A stretch of 64,000 nucleotides of DNA from Allomuricauda sp. F6463D. GTDB taxonomy: Bacteria > Bacteroidota > Bacteroidia > Flavobacteriales > Flavobacteriaceae. Positions within the stretch are counted from its first letter, which is position 1; every line of letters starts with the position of its first letter. Both the position numbers and the translations under genes were made by a program. Shown here piece by piece: positions 34,770-44,069 of the stretch. The stretch spans positions 1,324,160 through 1,388,159 of the forward strand of contig NZ_JALKAN010000001.1 of NCBI RefSeq assembly GCF_023015965.1, written 5' to 3'. The notes under the pieces were generated by a model. It was not told where the DNA came from and did no database searches. It saw only the letters and a program-made list of their open reading frames with translations.

Positions 34770-35677
34770 TGGTGCTTTATAAATTTTGATTGGTATTCCC
34801 CTGGTGAAACATCAAATTTTCGCTTGAACAAACGGTTAAAATAAGAACGGTTCTCAAAACCACATTCCAAATAGATTTCCTTGATTTTCCGGTTAGGATC
34901 TTTCAATAAGTCTATTGCCATTTTTATACGCTCACTGTTAATATAATCAATGGGCGTAACTCCAAACTCATTCTTAAAGGTCTTGTGAAAATGCGATTCG
35001 CTCATACAAGCCCGATTGCTCAACTCACTTACAGATAGTGGCTCGTGCAAGTGCTGTCGAATGTATTCAATCACATAAGCCAACCTATTGTTCGGACTTA
35101 GCTTTGATGCTTTTTGCACATAGGTTTCTCGTGAATTTCCTTGTAAGATCCGTATAATAAGCTCTTGCAGCATATTATCCACAAAAAAATCCTTGGAGGA
35201 ATGGTTTTCAGCAAACAAGTATAATAAGCGTTGAATGATCCCATAAATACTGGCATCGTTGGTAAAATGATAATTATAATCCATGAGTGCCCACTCCGTA
35301 CCATCATGCTTGGGCATCACTTCATTCATCAGATTAATTACATTATTAATTTTTTCATCTGAAATGGCCATGGCCAAACAACGTGTTGGGTTCTCCTCGT
35401 TCGCTTCGGGAAAATCAATACACATCACCTCATTAGAAGGTAGTATTAATGACTCGCCAGGCAAAAAATCAAAAGACTTCTTATCCCGTAAGTGCATTGT
35501 TTTTTTTCCAATCAACATTGAGGCCAATACAGGTTGGTCAAACTGCAATAATACTTTCTCTGCTTGTAAGTGGGTTTCAAAAACATGCATTGAGGCATTG
35601 TTCAACGTATAAGAAGTTTGGTTCTCGACCAAATGCTCAAGTTTTCTTTCCTTAAAAAATTGTTCTGGTAGCCGCAT
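34766..35677 (-). CDS. AraC family transcriptional regulator
   Basis: A 303-residue regulator. The N-terminal about 190 residues form an AraC-type cupin sensor domain ([26 protein letters not shown]); the C-terminal about 100 residues hold two helix-turn-helix motifs ([18 protein letters not shown] and [18 protein letters not shown]). It is divergent from the aldehyde dehydrogenase gene across a 212-base intergenic region, so that gene is the likely target, possibly with an aldehyde or alcohol as signal (inference). Confidence 0.92.
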   Translation of the reverse strand: MRLPEQFFKERKLEHLVENQTSYTLNNASMHVFETHLQAEKVLLQFDQPVLASMLIGKKTMHLRDKKSFDFLPGESLILPSNEVMCIDFPEANEENPTRCLAMAISDEKINNVINLMNEVMPKHDGTEWALMDYNYHFTNDASIYGIIQRLLYLFAENHSSKDFFVDNMLQELIIRILQGNSRETYVQKASKLSPNNRLAYVIEYIRQHLHEPLSVSELSNRACMSESHFHKTFKNEFGVTPIDYINSERIKMAIDLLKDPNRKIKEIYLECGFENRSYFNRLFKRKFDVSPGEYQSKFIKHH

Positions 35678-35889
35678 AAAAAATACTTACTCCTTAATAT
35701 AATATACAAATACTTAATAAATATAGAAAATACATTGCCACATTTTGTTAAAAATACAATAACAAAGAGAATTGGTCATGTCATTAACAGTATACGTCAG
35801 ATGTACGGGGTTCAAAACCAATACTTTTAGAATCAGTCACTTGAGCAAAGTGCAAAACACATAAGAATTAATTTTTAACAACAAGTATT

Positions 35890-37413
35890 ATGAGCAATGT
35901 ACAAACTACCGAACGTAGCGTTTTGGAAAAACCTAAGTTCAAAGACCAGTATGAAAATTACATAGGTGGAAAATGGACCCCACCGACAAAAGGAGAGTAT
36001 TTTGACAATGTTTCTCCAGTAGATGGTAATGCCTTTACCAAAATTGCACGATCAACCTCCGAAGATATCGATAAAGCAATCGATGCCGCATGGGCAGCAG
36101 CCCCTCAATGGAATAACTCGTCCGCTACTTACCGTAGTAATCTATTATTAAAGATTGCCGATGTTATGGAGCAAAACCTTGAGGTTTTGGCCCGCGCCGA
36201 AACATGGGACAACGGTAAAGCTCTCCGCGAGACACGAGCTGCCGATATGCCCTTGGCCGTAGACCATTTTAAATATTTTGCAGGAGTAATAAGAGCAGAA
36301 GAGGGCTCCGTTAGCGAATTGGATTCCAACACTGTTTCCATGAACATTATGGAACCACTTGGCGTTGTGGGCCAAATTATACCTTGGAACTTCCCTATTT
36401 TAATGGCAGCCTGGAAATTGGCACCCGCATTGGCAGCCGGTAACTGTGTGGTACTTAAACCTGCAGAACAAACACCTGTTGGAATTTTGATCTTAATGGA
36501 ATTAATCGAGGACATTCTTCCCGAAGGCGTACTCAACATCGTAAATGGTTTTGGTCTTGAAGCAGGAAAACCTCTAGCTTCCAGTCCAAGAATCAATAAA
36601 ATTGCTTTTACGGGAGAAACCACCACTGGACAATTGATCATGCAATACGCTTCCAAAAATGTTATTCCTGTAACCTTGGAATTGGGTGGTAAATCCCCCA
36701 ACGTTTTCTTTGAAAGCATAATGGATGCAGATGATGAGTTTTTCGACAAATGTTTGGAAGGAGCCGTAATGTTCGCCTTAAATCAAGGTGAGGTATGCAC
36801 CTGTCCATCACGAATATTGGTGCAGGAAAGTATTTTTGATGCATTTATAGAACGTGTAGTAGAACGTACCAAAGCCATTAAACTTGGACACCCTCTAGAT
36901 CCAAATACTATGATGGGAGCACAAGCATCCAATGATCAATACGAGAAAATCCTTAACTATATCCAAATTGGTAAAGAAGAAGGATGTGAAATACTTGCAG
37001 GAGGCGAAGCTGCGTACAACGAAGGACTCGAGGGTGGGTATTACATCCAACCAACAATTTTAAAAGGAAACAATAAAATGCGTGTGTTCCAAGAAGAAAT
37101 TTTTGGCCCGGTTGTCTGTGTCACCACGTTCAAGGATGAAGAAGAAGCTCTGGAAATTGCCAACGATACCCTATATGGATTGGGTGCTGGCGTTTGGACT
37201 CGCGATATGCATCAAGCCTATAAAATATCTAGAAAGATAGAAGCAGGTCGTGTTTGGGTGAATTGTTACCATAATTATCCGGCACACGCACCTTTTGGAG
37301 GGTACAAAAAGTCGGGTATCGGTAGAGAGAATCACAAAATGATGCTCAGCCACTACACCCAGACCAAAAATATGCTGATTTCTTACGATAAGAATAAATT
37401 GGGCTTTTTCTAG
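35890..37413 (+). CDS. NAD-dependent aldehyde dehydrogenase (ExaC/AcoD-like)
   Basis: A 507-residue enzyme oxidising aldehydes to acids with NAD(P). The fold is intact: I-I-P-W-N-F-P near residue 158, the glycine motif F-T-G-E-T-T-T-G near 239, the general base in [10 protein letters not shown] near 261, the catalytic cysteine in N-Q-G-E-V-C-T-C near 302, and E-I-F-G-P-V near 405. The combination with a DUF779 gene one base downstream is characteristic of acetaldehyde/acetoin-type dehydrogenases. Divergently transcribed AraC regulator upstream. Confidence 0.94.
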   Translation: MSNVQTTERSVLEKPKFKDQYENYIGGKWTPPTKGEYFDNVSPVDGNAFTKIARSTSEDIDKAIDAAWAAAPQWNNSSATYRSNLLLKIADVMEQNLEVLARAETWDNGKALRETRAADMPLAVDHFKYFAGVIRAEEGSVSELDSNTVSMNIMEPLGVVGQIIPWNFPILMAAWKLAPALAAGNCVVLKPAEQTPVGILILMELIEDILPEGVLNIVNGFGLEAGKPLASSPRINKIAFTGETTTGQLIMQYASKNVIPVTLELGGKSPNVFFESIMDADDEFFDKCLEGAVMFALNQGEVCTCPSRILVQESIFDAFIERVVERTKAIKLGHPLDPNTMMGAQASNDQYEKILNYIQIGKEEGCEILAGGEAAYNEGLEGGYYIQPTILKGNNKMRVFQEEIFGPVVCVTTFKDEEEALEIANDTLYGLGAGVWTRDMHQAYKISRKIEAGRVWVNCYHNYPAHAPFGGYKKSGIGRENHKMMLSHYTQTKNMLISYDKNKLGFF

Positions 37414-37414
37414 G

Positions 37415-37801
37415 ATGGAAAAGTTGATAAAACGCGTGTTGGTTTCGGACCGCGCCATAAAGATTATCGACCAACTTAAGGAGCGACATGGTGAGCTAAT
37501 GTTTCATCAAAGCGGCGGTTGTTGTGATGGCTCTTCGCCCATGTGCTTTCCAAAAGGAGAATTGATGCTCAACGAAAACGACGTAAAATTGGGCACCATA
37601 CATGGTTGTGATTTCTTTATGAGCAAAGACCAGTTCGAATACTGGAAGCACACACAGCTTACGGTTGACATTACCACGGGCCGCGGCTCCAGTTTCAGTC
37701 TGGAAATTCCATTGGGACTTCGTTTTGTCATCAAGTCTCGACTATACACAGAAGATGAACGGAAATTCTTAAAACCTGTGCAATCTGCTGAAGAAGTTTA
37801 A
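37415..37801 (+). CDS. DUF779 domain protein
   Basis: A 128-residue protein of the DUF779 family, with the conserved block F-H-Q-S-G-G-C-C-D-G-S-S-P-M-C-F at about residues 30-45 holding three cysteines, a W in the middle and a C-terminal G-x-G-S-S-F-S-L-E. DUF779 genes are recurrent partners of aldehyde dehydrogenases; the cysteine cluster suggests a metal or thiol role but the function is not known. Starts one base after the dehydrogenase stop. Confidence 0.88.
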   Translation: MEKLIKRVLVSDRAIKIIDQLKERHGELMFHQSGGCCDGSSPMCFPKGELMLNENDVKLGTIHGCDFFMSKDQFEYWKHTQLTVDITTGRGSSFSLEIPLGLRFVIKSRLYTEDERKFLKPVQSAEEV

Positions 37802-37806
37802 AACAT

Positions 37807-37830
37807 GCCCCGACAAAGTCGGGGCTTTTT
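37807..37830 (+). terminator. Intrinsic terminator after DUF779 gene
   Basis: Perfect hairpin GCCCCGAC / GTCGGGGC with a 3-base loop, followed by T-run, 5 bases after the stop codon. Closes the dehydrogenase operon. Confidence 0.9.
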
Positions 37831-37864
37831 ATTACCTTGTACCTGCTTATCACCTTAAGATTAC

Positions 37865-38086
37865 ATGAAGAAGATTTTAATAGCGCCATTTGTGCTGTTG
37901 GTACGGTTCTACCAACTATTTATTTCTCCAATGCTACCCTCTACATGTCGCTATTCCCCTACCTGTTCCCAATATACCTTGGAAGCCTTAAAAAAGCATG
38001 GTCTGTTCAAAGGAGGATGGCTGGCCATGAAACGTATCGTAAGTTGTAATCCATGGGGCGGAAGCGGTTATGACCCAGTTCCTTAA
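37865..38086 (+). CDS. yidD: Membrane protein insertion efficiency factor YidD
   Basis: A 73-residue amphipathic protein with the family signature [19 protein letters not shown] and S-Q-Y at residues about 17-38, and [13 protein letters not shown] at the C-terminus. It associates with the inner membrane and assists YidC-dependent insertion. Here it is separated from rnpA/yidC and lies 68 bases ahead of lgt, another membrane-biogenesis gene. Confidence 0.95.
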   Translation: MKKILIAPFVLLVRFYQLFISPMLPSTCRYSPTCSQYTLEALKKHGLFKGGWLAMKRIVSCNPWGGSGYDPVP

Positions 38087-38154
38087 AAAAATGCAGTTTA
38101 ATTAACACCGTGCAACCGTTCAAAGTAGTTATATTAGTCCCAAAATTTATTTAA

Positions 38155-39117
38155 ATGTATTTCCTAGGATTTGATTGGAACCCCGAAGGAACCCTTTTTA
38201 AATTGGGTTTTTTACAGATAAAATATTACAACCTTTTATGGATCGCTGCCTTTGTACTTGGCTGGTTCATCATGAAAAAAATCTTCCTCAACGAAAAGAA
38301 ATCCATGGAGAAGCTGGATTCACTTTTCATTTACACTGTGGTCTCCATTATGTTGGGAGCACGTTTGGGACATGTATTTTTCTACGATTGGGACTACTAC
38401 AAAGATCATTTGGTGGAAATTCTATTACCAATTCGCGAAAGAGCCAACAGCTCACTTTTTGGCTTAATAAACGGATACGAGTTTACCGGTTTTACTGGAT
38501 TGGCCAGTCATGGAGCCACCATTGCCGCCATTATTGGAATTTGGCTGTACTGTAGAAAATGGAAAGACATTAAAATGCTTTGGCTACTTGACAGGTTGGT
38601 AGTGCCTTCGGCAATTGGAGCCGCGTTCGTAAGGTTTGGCAATTTTTTCAATTCCGAGATTAACGGTAAAGTAGTTGATAAATCGTATTTTTTAGCAACA
38701 AGATTTATCCGAGATTCCGATGATATGCCCGCTTACCAAGCCATGGCACTAACAAAGGAGCAAACTCCAAATGCAGCCTATAAGGCCATCCAGCATAATC
38801 CAGAATTTTCTGAGGCCTTACAATCCATCCCGTACCGGCATCCTGCACAATTGTACGAAGCCATTTGTTATATTTTCGTATTCATTGCGCTATACCTTTT
38901 GTATTGGAAAACTGATTGGAAAAATAAACCTGGTTTTCTTTTTGGACTTTTTATGGTGCTATTGTTTGTGGTTCGATTCTTTGCCGAGTTTTACAAAAAA
39001 AGTCAAGGCGGATTCGAAGATACATTGGGCATGCTCTCTACCGGACAATGGCTCAGTATTCCCATGATACTTATCGGCGTCTATTTTATGGTTAAACCTG
39101 CACCCGTAGAACTCTAA
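38155..39117 (+). CDS. lgt: Prolipoprotein diacylglyceryl transferase
   Basis: A 320-residue polytopic inner-membrane enzyme that attaches diacylglycerol to the lipobox cysteine. Recognised by K-Y-Y-N-L-L-W near residue 24, G-A-R-L-G-H-V near 65, F-T-G-L-A-S-H-G-A near 120, and the signature R-F-G-N-F-F-N-S-E near 163; H-P-A-Q-L-Y-E near 229 follows. An insertion of about 50 residues between the signature and the last motif is larger than in E. coli. The next gene encodes a lipoprotein and starts 4 bases later. Confidence 0.94.
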   Translation: MYFLGFDWNPEGTLFKLGFLQIKYYNLLWIAAFVLGWFIMKKIFLNEKKSMEKLDSLFIYTVVSIMLGARLGHVFFYDWDYYKDHLVEILLPIRERANSSLFGLINGYEFTGFTGLASHGATIAAIIGIWLYCRKWKDIKMLWLLDRLVVPSAIGAAFVRFGNFFNSEINGKVVDKSYFLATRFIRDSDDMPAYQAMALTKEQTPNAAYKAIQHNPEFSEALQSIPYRHPAQLYEAICYIFVFIALYLLYWKTDWKNKPGFLFGLFMVLLFVVRFFAEFYKKSQGGFEDTLGMLSTGQWLSIPMILIGVYFMVKPAPVEL

Positions 39118-39121
39118 CAGT

Positions 39122-39607
39122 ATGGTACAATTTATAAGAATAACGTTTTTAGGTTTCATAGTTATTTTGGCATCCTGCAAAACGGAATCAAAAAATGCCA
39201 TTAAAACAGAATCTATATCTTTTAGCAAAGAAGGTGAGCTCGTTATCCTAAGCGAAGAAACGGATTCCATAAAGGCCAATTTTGAAATAGAGATAGCAGA
39301 AACGGAGTATGAGACCCAAACAGGGCTCATGTACCGCCCATCCATGAAACAAAATAGGGGGATGCTCTTTATATTCCCCAATGTGAGCAACCGGTCATTT
39401 TATATGAAGAACACAGAGTTTCCTTTGGATATTATCTATATTGACGAAGGGCAGAAAATTGTTAGTTTTCAAAAAAACGCCCAGCCATACAATGAAAGTG
39501 GCCTACCCTCTAATGCTCCTGCTAAATATGTCTTGGAAATCAATGCAGAGCTTTCGGACCAATTTGGTCTGCAAGTAGGTGACAGCATTTCCTTTACACG
39601 CAATTAG
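39122..39607 (+). CDS. DUF192 family lipoprotein
   Basis: A 161-residue protein with a lipoprotein signal (V-I-L-A-S-C-K; cysteine at about residue 18) and one DUF192 domain: Q-T-G-L-M-Y-R-P-S-M near residue 60, N-R-G-M-L-F-I-F-P near 72, F-Y-M-K-N-T near 90, I-D-I-I-Y-like I-I-Y-I-D-E near 101, and a closing Y-V-L-E-I-N-A. The function of DUF192 is unsettled. It sits between lgt and a GNAT gene with almost no gaps, probably in one operon. Confidence 0.88.
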   Translation: MVQFIRITFLGFIVILASCKTESKNAIKTESISFSKEGELVILSEETDSIKANFEIEIAETEYETQTGLMYRPSMKQNRGMLFIFPNVSNRSFYMKNTEFPLDIIYIDEGQKIVSFQKNAQPYNESGLPSNAPAKYVLEINAELSDQFGLQVGDSISFTRN

Positions 39608-40132
39608 ATGTCAAAATATTTATTGCAACATCAGACTTCGGAGCGATTAATTTTTCGAAAGCTGGAAGCATCGGATTTTGAAGACTGGTTGCCCTTCTAC
39701 CACGACCCTAAATCCATACAATACTGGAAAGGGCTACCTACAGACCCTGTTAAAGCATGTCGCATTCAGTTCGACCGTGTTTTTGAAAGGTATGAAAATA
39801 ATTTAGGAGGGATGAACGCTTTGATTTCCAAACAATCGGGAGAATTAATCGGAATTTGTGGTCTACTGGTCCAAACGGTGGATGACATTCAAGAATTGGA
39901 AATTGGATACTCCGTGCTACCAAAATTTTGGTTACAAGGCTTCGCATTTGAAGCTGCGCAAAAATGCAAGAAATTCGCTTTTGACAATAATTTTTCCAGC
40001 TCGTTGATCTCCATAATTCACGTGGACAATATACCTTCCCAAAAAGTCGCAGTGAAAAATGAAATGTTCTTGGACAAGACGACAATTTATAAGGATAATC
40101 CAGTGCATATTTTTAGGGCAAACCAAGGATAA
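39608..40132 (+). CDS. GNAT family N-acetyltransferase (RimJ/RimL-like)
   Basis: A 174-residue acetyltransferase. The N-terminal block T-S-E-R-L-I-F-R-K-L-E-A-S-D, the middle I-G-I-C-G-L near residue 80 and the E-I-G-Y-S-V-L-P-K-F-W-L-Q-G-F-A-F-E-A block near 98 are the usual RimJ/RimL-type arrangement, with an acetyl-CoA loop variant (L-Q-G-F-A). Substrate is unknown. It begins the base after the DUF192 stop. Confidence 0.88.
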   Translation: MSKYLLQHQTSERLIFRKLEASDFEDWLPFYHDPKSIQYWKGLPTDPVKACRIQFDRVFERYENNLGGMNALISKQSGELIGICGLLVQTVDDIQELEIGYSVLPKFWLQGFAFEAAQKCKKFAFDNNFSSSLISIIHVDNIPSQKVAVKNEMFLDKTTIYKDNPVHIFRANQG

Positions 40133-40162
40133 TTGTATTTTTGGGTCAATACCATTTACCTC

Positions 40163-41422
40163 ATGAAGCTACCTAAGAGCTACGTCATCCTAACCTTGAA
40201 CAATTCCAACACCAAACCATTGGTTAACAGCTTGCTCAATAATAAACCAATTAATGGATTCGCTAAACTACACGGGTTAAAAGGACTTTTATTTTCACGG
40301 TCAGAAATCAATCGATACTTGGACGAGGAGGATCGACACGACATCAAAGTTTTGACCAAGGAAAGTGAGCAGCTCTTAAAAACCATGAGTAGCGGAGAGC
40401 AAAAAAAAGCACTGCTTAACCATTTACTACAACAGAACCCAGACTTTATGGTTTTAGTAAATCCTTTTGATAATTTGGATGTTGCCGCACAGACCAAACT
40501 TAAGGAACAAATTTTGGATATTGCCTCCCAAACAATTGTAGTTCAAATAGTAAGTCGATTGGGTGATATTTTACCTATCGCTACAGATTTTTTTAAATTG
40601 GATGGGAATACGCTTCACCAATACAATTCGAAAGGTGATTTTTGGAATGAGAATAAAACTGAACCCATAAACTTTAATGGTGAAATCCCAGCTCCTATAT
40701 CGCCAATTAAAATCGAGAACATTGAATTGGTAAGGTTCAACAAAGTATCCGTAAACTTTAGTGGTCGTCCGGTTTTAGACCAAATAGATTGGACCATTAA
40801 GAAAGGAGAGTTTTGGCAGCTATTAGGGCCTAATGGCAGTGGAAAATCAACACTGTTATCCATGATTACCGGCGACAGTCATAAAGGTTATGGTCAAAAT
40901 CTGACCATTTTTGGTAAGAAAAAAGGAAGTGGTGAGAGTGTTTGGGACCTAAAACAGAGAATCGGCTATTTTACACCATCAATTACCAACAAATTTACTG
41001 GATATCACAGTCTTGAAAATATGATCATCTCCGGGTTGCACGATTCGATTGGCCTTTATGTATTACCAACGGACAACCAAAAGCAATTAGCCAAAAAATG
41101 GCTCGACCTCCTAAATTTTAATAAAAGAAAAGATGATTACTTCTGTGATCTCACACCTGGAGATCAAAGGCTGGTAATGATGGCCAGGGCCATGGTTAAA
41201 CACCCACCGCTACTAATTTTGGATGAACCTACAGCTGGCCTAGATGATGCAAGCGCCACGCTATTTGTTGCCTTAGTGAATAAAATTGCCAATGAAAGCG
41301 ACACTGCTATTGTTTTTGTCTCGCACAGGAAAGAACCTCAATTGAATCCTGAGTATATTTATGAGTTATACCCATCTAAAACGGGCTCGACGGGTGTAAA
41401 AAAAAGAGGTGAAAACTCATAA
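40163..41422 (+). CDS. Soluble tandem ABC ATPase with degenerate first half (ModF-like)
   Basis: A 419-residue protein if started at ATG 40163; a TTG at 40133 is possible but leads into an unconserved peptide. The second nucleotide-binding half is complete: Walker A G-P-N-G-S-G-K-S-T, signature L-T-P-G-D-Q-R, Walker B L-L-I-L-D-E-P and H-loop F-V-S-H-R. The first half keeps a signature-like S-S-G-E-Q-K-K and a Walker B-like M-V-L-V-N-P-F-D-N-L-D but has no Walker A. There is no membrane domain, as in ModF/PhrA-type ATPases. Role unknown; last gene of the lgt cluster. Confidence 0.88.
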   Translation: MKLPKSYVILTLNNSNTKPLVNSLLNNKPINGFAKLHGLKGLLFSRSEINRYLDEEDRHDIKVLTKESEQLLKTMSSGEQKKALLNHLLQQNPDFMVLVNPFDNLDVAAQTKLKEQILDIASQTIVVQIVSRLGDILPIATDFFKLDGNTLHQYNSKGDFWNENKTEPINFNGEIPAPISPIKIENIELVRFNKVSVNFSGRPVLDQIDWTIKKGEFWQLLGPNGSGKSTLLSMITGDSHKGYGQNLTIFGKKKGSGESVWDLKQRIGYFTPSITNKFTGYHSLENMIISGLHDSIGLYVLPTDNQKQLAKKWLDLLNFNKRKDDYFCDLTPGDQRLVMMARAMVKHPPLLILDEPTAGLDDASATLFVALVNKIANESDTAIVFVSHRKEPQLNPEYIYELYPSKTGSTGVKKRGENS

Positions 41423-41677
41423 AAGAAACTTAACCAAACCACTCTTATTTTTTGTCATCTTATCATCTTTTCAATTTTGAATCACTCCCTTTTATAAAAA
41501 AAGTAAATATGGAGCTTTGTTCTAAATTACAGATTTCAGTGCAGAATAAATAAACCCTGATTATTCGGCTATAAATGGTATCCAAGACCTTATCTTTAAA
41601 TACTATCTACTAGGGAAATGATAAGAAAACCTTAATAACCTAGCTCTGTGTTTTATCGAAAACATAAGGCTGAGTCG
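41423..41677. other. Intergenic stretch before IS copy B
   Basis: About 255 AT-rich bases between the ABC gene and the insertion element. I found no coding frame with recognisable content, no RNA gene and no convincing terminator here; the nearest terminator lies beyond the element at 42873. Confidence 0.5.
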
Positions 41678-41713
41678 TCCTAAAATAGGTTGACAGTTTT
41701 TAAATAATTAATA

Positions 41714-42575
41714 TTAAACCAGAGAAGCTAGCTTCTCTGGTTTTTTGTTGTGTATAACGTTAGGTGTTTTATATTTTACACTCAAGTGTGGTCTTTAGTT
41801 GTTATATGTTCTTATTGATTCTGCTATGAGTTTTTTTTAACTCTTTGCCACTGTTACATTTACAGATTAGGAACTCCCCTTTCAATATGCCGTTCATTCG
41901 TTCTGCCAATGCATTTTGGTAACAATCATACCCATCTGTCATTGGAGGGGTCATATTACTTAGCTGTAGTTCCTTTTGATATATGGCCGAGCAGTATTGC
42001 AATCCCCTATCGGAATGGTGAATTAGATGTTTGTTCGTCAATCTATTGTTGTTCGCCATTTTTACTGCCTTTACCACATTCTCGGCACTCATATCATCAT
42101 TAAGATGGTACCCCATTATTTTTCTACTATAGGCATCGGTTACCAAGGATAGGTAATGTGTCCGCTCCCTGCTTTTGATGTATGTAATATCACTGACGAA
42201 GAACTCCTCCGGTTTGGAAACTTTGATTTCTTTCATCAGATTAGGATATTTTCTAAGCCAATGCTTGGAGTTTGTAGTTTTGGTGTAATTCTTTCTTGGC
42301 CTTATCAGCATCGATTCCGAGCGTAAATATCCAAACATGGCATCTCTTCCTATTTTTAAATTGTGCTTTGCGAATTCGTCCTTTAACAGGTAATACAACT
42401 TTCGTGTACCGAGCCTTGGCATATCCTTACGAACACCTTCGACCAAGTCCCTTACTTTTACAAACTCTTGTTCTCTTTCTATGTTACGTTTGTTTGCTCG
42501 GTAGACAGCTTGCCTACTTATCCCAAACTATCGACAACAACGAGACAAACTTAATCGCTGTTCTTGTCGGATGTG
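41714..42575 (-). pseudogene. IS3-family transposase orfB, inactivated
   Basis: The frame encodes an rve-type integrase domain with the DDE context: F-V-S-D-I-T-Y near the first Asp, H-S-D-R-G-L-Q-Y around the second, and the Glu in N-A-L-A-E-R-M-N-G-I-L-K-G-E-F. Three lesions break it: a TAG at 42528-42530 in the N-terminal region (C-C-R-stop-F-G-I-S-R-Q-A-V-Y-R), one extra A in an eight-base homopolymer at 41831-41838 that shifts the frame after G-K-E-L-K-K, and a TAA at 41795-41797. In the restored frame the C-terminus reads R-P-H-L-S-V-K-Y-K-T-P-N-V, typical of IS3 transposases. Confidence 0.9.
41717..41742. repeat. 26-base perfect palindrome in IS copy B
   Basis: Identical to the palindrome at 21532-21557 of copy A. 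It overlaps the last codons of orfB and is followed on the plus strand by T-run, so it is also a terminator facing transcripts that enter from the ABC gene side. Confidence 0.8.
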
Positions 42576-42841
42576 CTGGATTGATTGGACAAATGCTCTT
42601 TTCTAATAGCGGCACCATACTGTTTATCAGAAATGTCAATTTTGGTGCTGAGAATTTTGTTCCTCAATTTTTCATCGGACAGCTCTCTCTCCAAGCATTT
42701 GATTTTTTGGGCAGGTATTTCTTTTGGTTTTGGCATTTAATGGCGTTTAGGATTCTTCCAATCTAATGCACCATGTTTTCAGGGCCAAACCAGAACAGTG
42801 CTTCTACCTTGGATGCCATAGGCCTTTTGAGCCCGTTTGTA
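42551..42841 (-). pseudogene. IS3-family orfA fragment, inactivated
   Basis: The frame reads Y-K-R-A-Q-K-A-Y-G-I-Q-G-R-S-T-V-L-V-W, then after a TGA (42779-42781) K-H-G-A-L-D-W-K-N-P-K-R-H, then after a TAA (42737-42739) the coiled-coil part with K-C-L-E-R-E-L-S-D-E-K-L-R-N-K. These are parts of the helix-turn-helix and leucine-zipper orfA of IS3 elements. The first about 35 codons, still seen in copy A, are absent here. Confidence 0.85.
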
Positions 42842-42872
42842 GATCAACTTATTACAGGACAGGATATATAAT

Positions 42873-42907
42873 ATAAAAAAGCCGTACTTTTCAGTGCGGC
42901 TTTTTTA
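42873..42907 (+). terminator. Intrinsic terminator after IS copy B
   Basis: Hairpin GCCGTAC / GTGCGGC (one T-G pair) with flanking A- and T-runs, 13 bases after the element's right end. Probably the former terminator of the lgt-ABC operon, now separated from it by the element. Confidence 0.8.
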
Positions 42908-42936
42908 TTGGCCTAAAACGATTTGCTTCATTTTTG

Positions 42937-44019
42937 ATGAGACAAAAAATCAAGACAATCATTGCTATTGCGCTTCCAATCCAAATAGTATTGGTAAAGT
43001 GGATCGGGAGCTACCCAAGCTTTGTTGAAGATTATTATAGTAATGGCATTTATCCATACATCTCACGGTTTTTACGGTTGATTTTCGGTTGGTTGCCGTT
43101 TTCAATTGGTGACTTATTCTATACAGCTCTTGTTTTTTTAGCAATTAGGCACATCTACATACATTGGAAGCAAATCAAAAACAAACCTTTATCGTTTTTA
43201 AAAGACACCATCGTGGTGCTGTCCATAACATTCTTTATCTTTCATTTATTTTGGGGCATGAACTATCATCGACAACCCATCTCATGGAAACTGGGAATTG
43301 AACGAGATTATACGGTTGAAGAACTGGTAGAACTAACTCAATTTATTGCTGATAAAACAAACCAATATCAGTTAGAACTTACAGGGGACACTATATCACC
43401 TGTTCATATCCCCTATACTAAAAAAGAGATCTTTGCAAAAACAGAGGAAGCATATAAAAAATTTGAAAAGCAATACCCGGACTTCGGTTACGAACATAGA
43501 AGCCTTAAATCGTCCATTTACAGTATCCCACTTACGTTTATGGGATACGGTGGCTACCTAAATCCTTTTACCAATGAGGCACAAGTAAACGGGGTTACAC
43601 CAAAATTCAGGTTGCCCACCGTCAGCGGTCACGAAGTAGGTCATCAATTAGGCTACTCTGCAGAGGGCGCCACCAACTTTATAGGTTTTTTGGTCACATC
43701 GCAAAGCACAGACCCGTATTTTAAATATTCCGCTTACAATCATGCTTTAGGCTATTGCCTTACCGACCTTTACCATAAAGATGAGGAAAAATACAACGAA
43801 ATCGTTACCAAAATACACTTTGGCGTAAAACAAAACTTTAATGAATTGAGTGATTTTTGGAATAAATATGAAACCCCATTAGAACCTCTTTTCAAATCCG
43901 TGTTCAACACTTTTTTAAAGGTAAACAACCAAAAAGACGGTATAAAAAGTTACAACTCCGTGGTAGGACTCATTATCAACCATCGAAATAAGCAATCTGA
44001 CCAAATCCAAAACTTGTAG
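42937..44019 (+). CDS. DUF3810 domain protein (membrane zinc-peptidase-like)
   Basis: A 360-residue protein from ATG 42937 (a TTG one codon earlier is also possible). Two membrane segments in the first 120 residues precede a domain with H-E-V-G-H at about residue 235 in the block T-V-S-G-H-E-V-G-H-Q-L-G-Y, an HExxH-like zinc motif in variant form, and later E-G-A-T-N-F-I-G-F and Y-S-A-Y-N-H-A-L. This is the layout of DUF3810, a probable membrane-bound metallopeptidase; no activity is proven. It follows the IS element and its terminator. Confidence 0.87.
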   Translation: MRQKIKTIIAIALPIQIVLVKWIGSYPSFVEDYYSNGIYPYISRFLRLIFGWLPFSIGDLFYTALVFLAIRHIYIHWKQIKNKPLSFLKDTIVVLSITFFIFHLFWGMNYHRQPISWKLGIERDYTVEELVELTQFIADKTNQYQLELTGDTISPVHIPYTKKEIFAKTEEAYKKFEKQYPDFGYEHRSLKSSIYSIPLTFMGYGGYLNPFTNEAQVNGVTPKFRLPTVSGHEVGHQLGYSAEGATNFIGFLVTSQSTDPYFKYSAYNHALGYCLTDLYHKDEEKYNEIVTKIHFGVKQNFNELSDFWNKYETPLEPLFKSVFNTFLKVNNQKDGIKSYNSVVGLIINHRNKQSDQIQNL

Positions 44020-44069
44020 AGTCCTCCTACAAAGGTTATCTTTAAACCGACTAATTAATTCTAAACCCT

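Larger units (their letters stand above)
41678..42859 (-). mobile_element. Decayed IS3-family insertion sequence (copy B)
   Basis: An element of about 1.18 kb with imperfect terminal inverted repeats (left TCCTAAAATAGGTTGACAG; right complement TCCTGTAATAAGTTGATCT, about 14 of 19 matching). On the minus strand it carries orfA and orfB of the two-ORF IS3 type, both broken. The orfA 5' part is missing: the right repeat joins directly to mid-orfA, about 110 bases shorter than copy A there. No clear target duplication. Ends may be off by up to about 10 bases because both copies also share TGAGT before the left end and CAGGATA after the right end. Confidence 0.9.

Noticed and set aside
36129..36749. 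206-codon open frame antisense to the aldehyde dehydrogenase
   Set aside because: It is a mirror of a strongly conserved coding sequence, has no recognisable content and no promoter; an artefact of codon use.
42296..42766. 156-codon plus-strand open frame inside IS copy B
   Set aside because: It lies opposite the broken orfA/orfB, whose conserved residues explain the sequence.
41423..42933. Possible genomic island around IS copy B
   Set aside because: Flanking genes are ordinary core-type genes; only the decayed IS and intergenic DNA are present.
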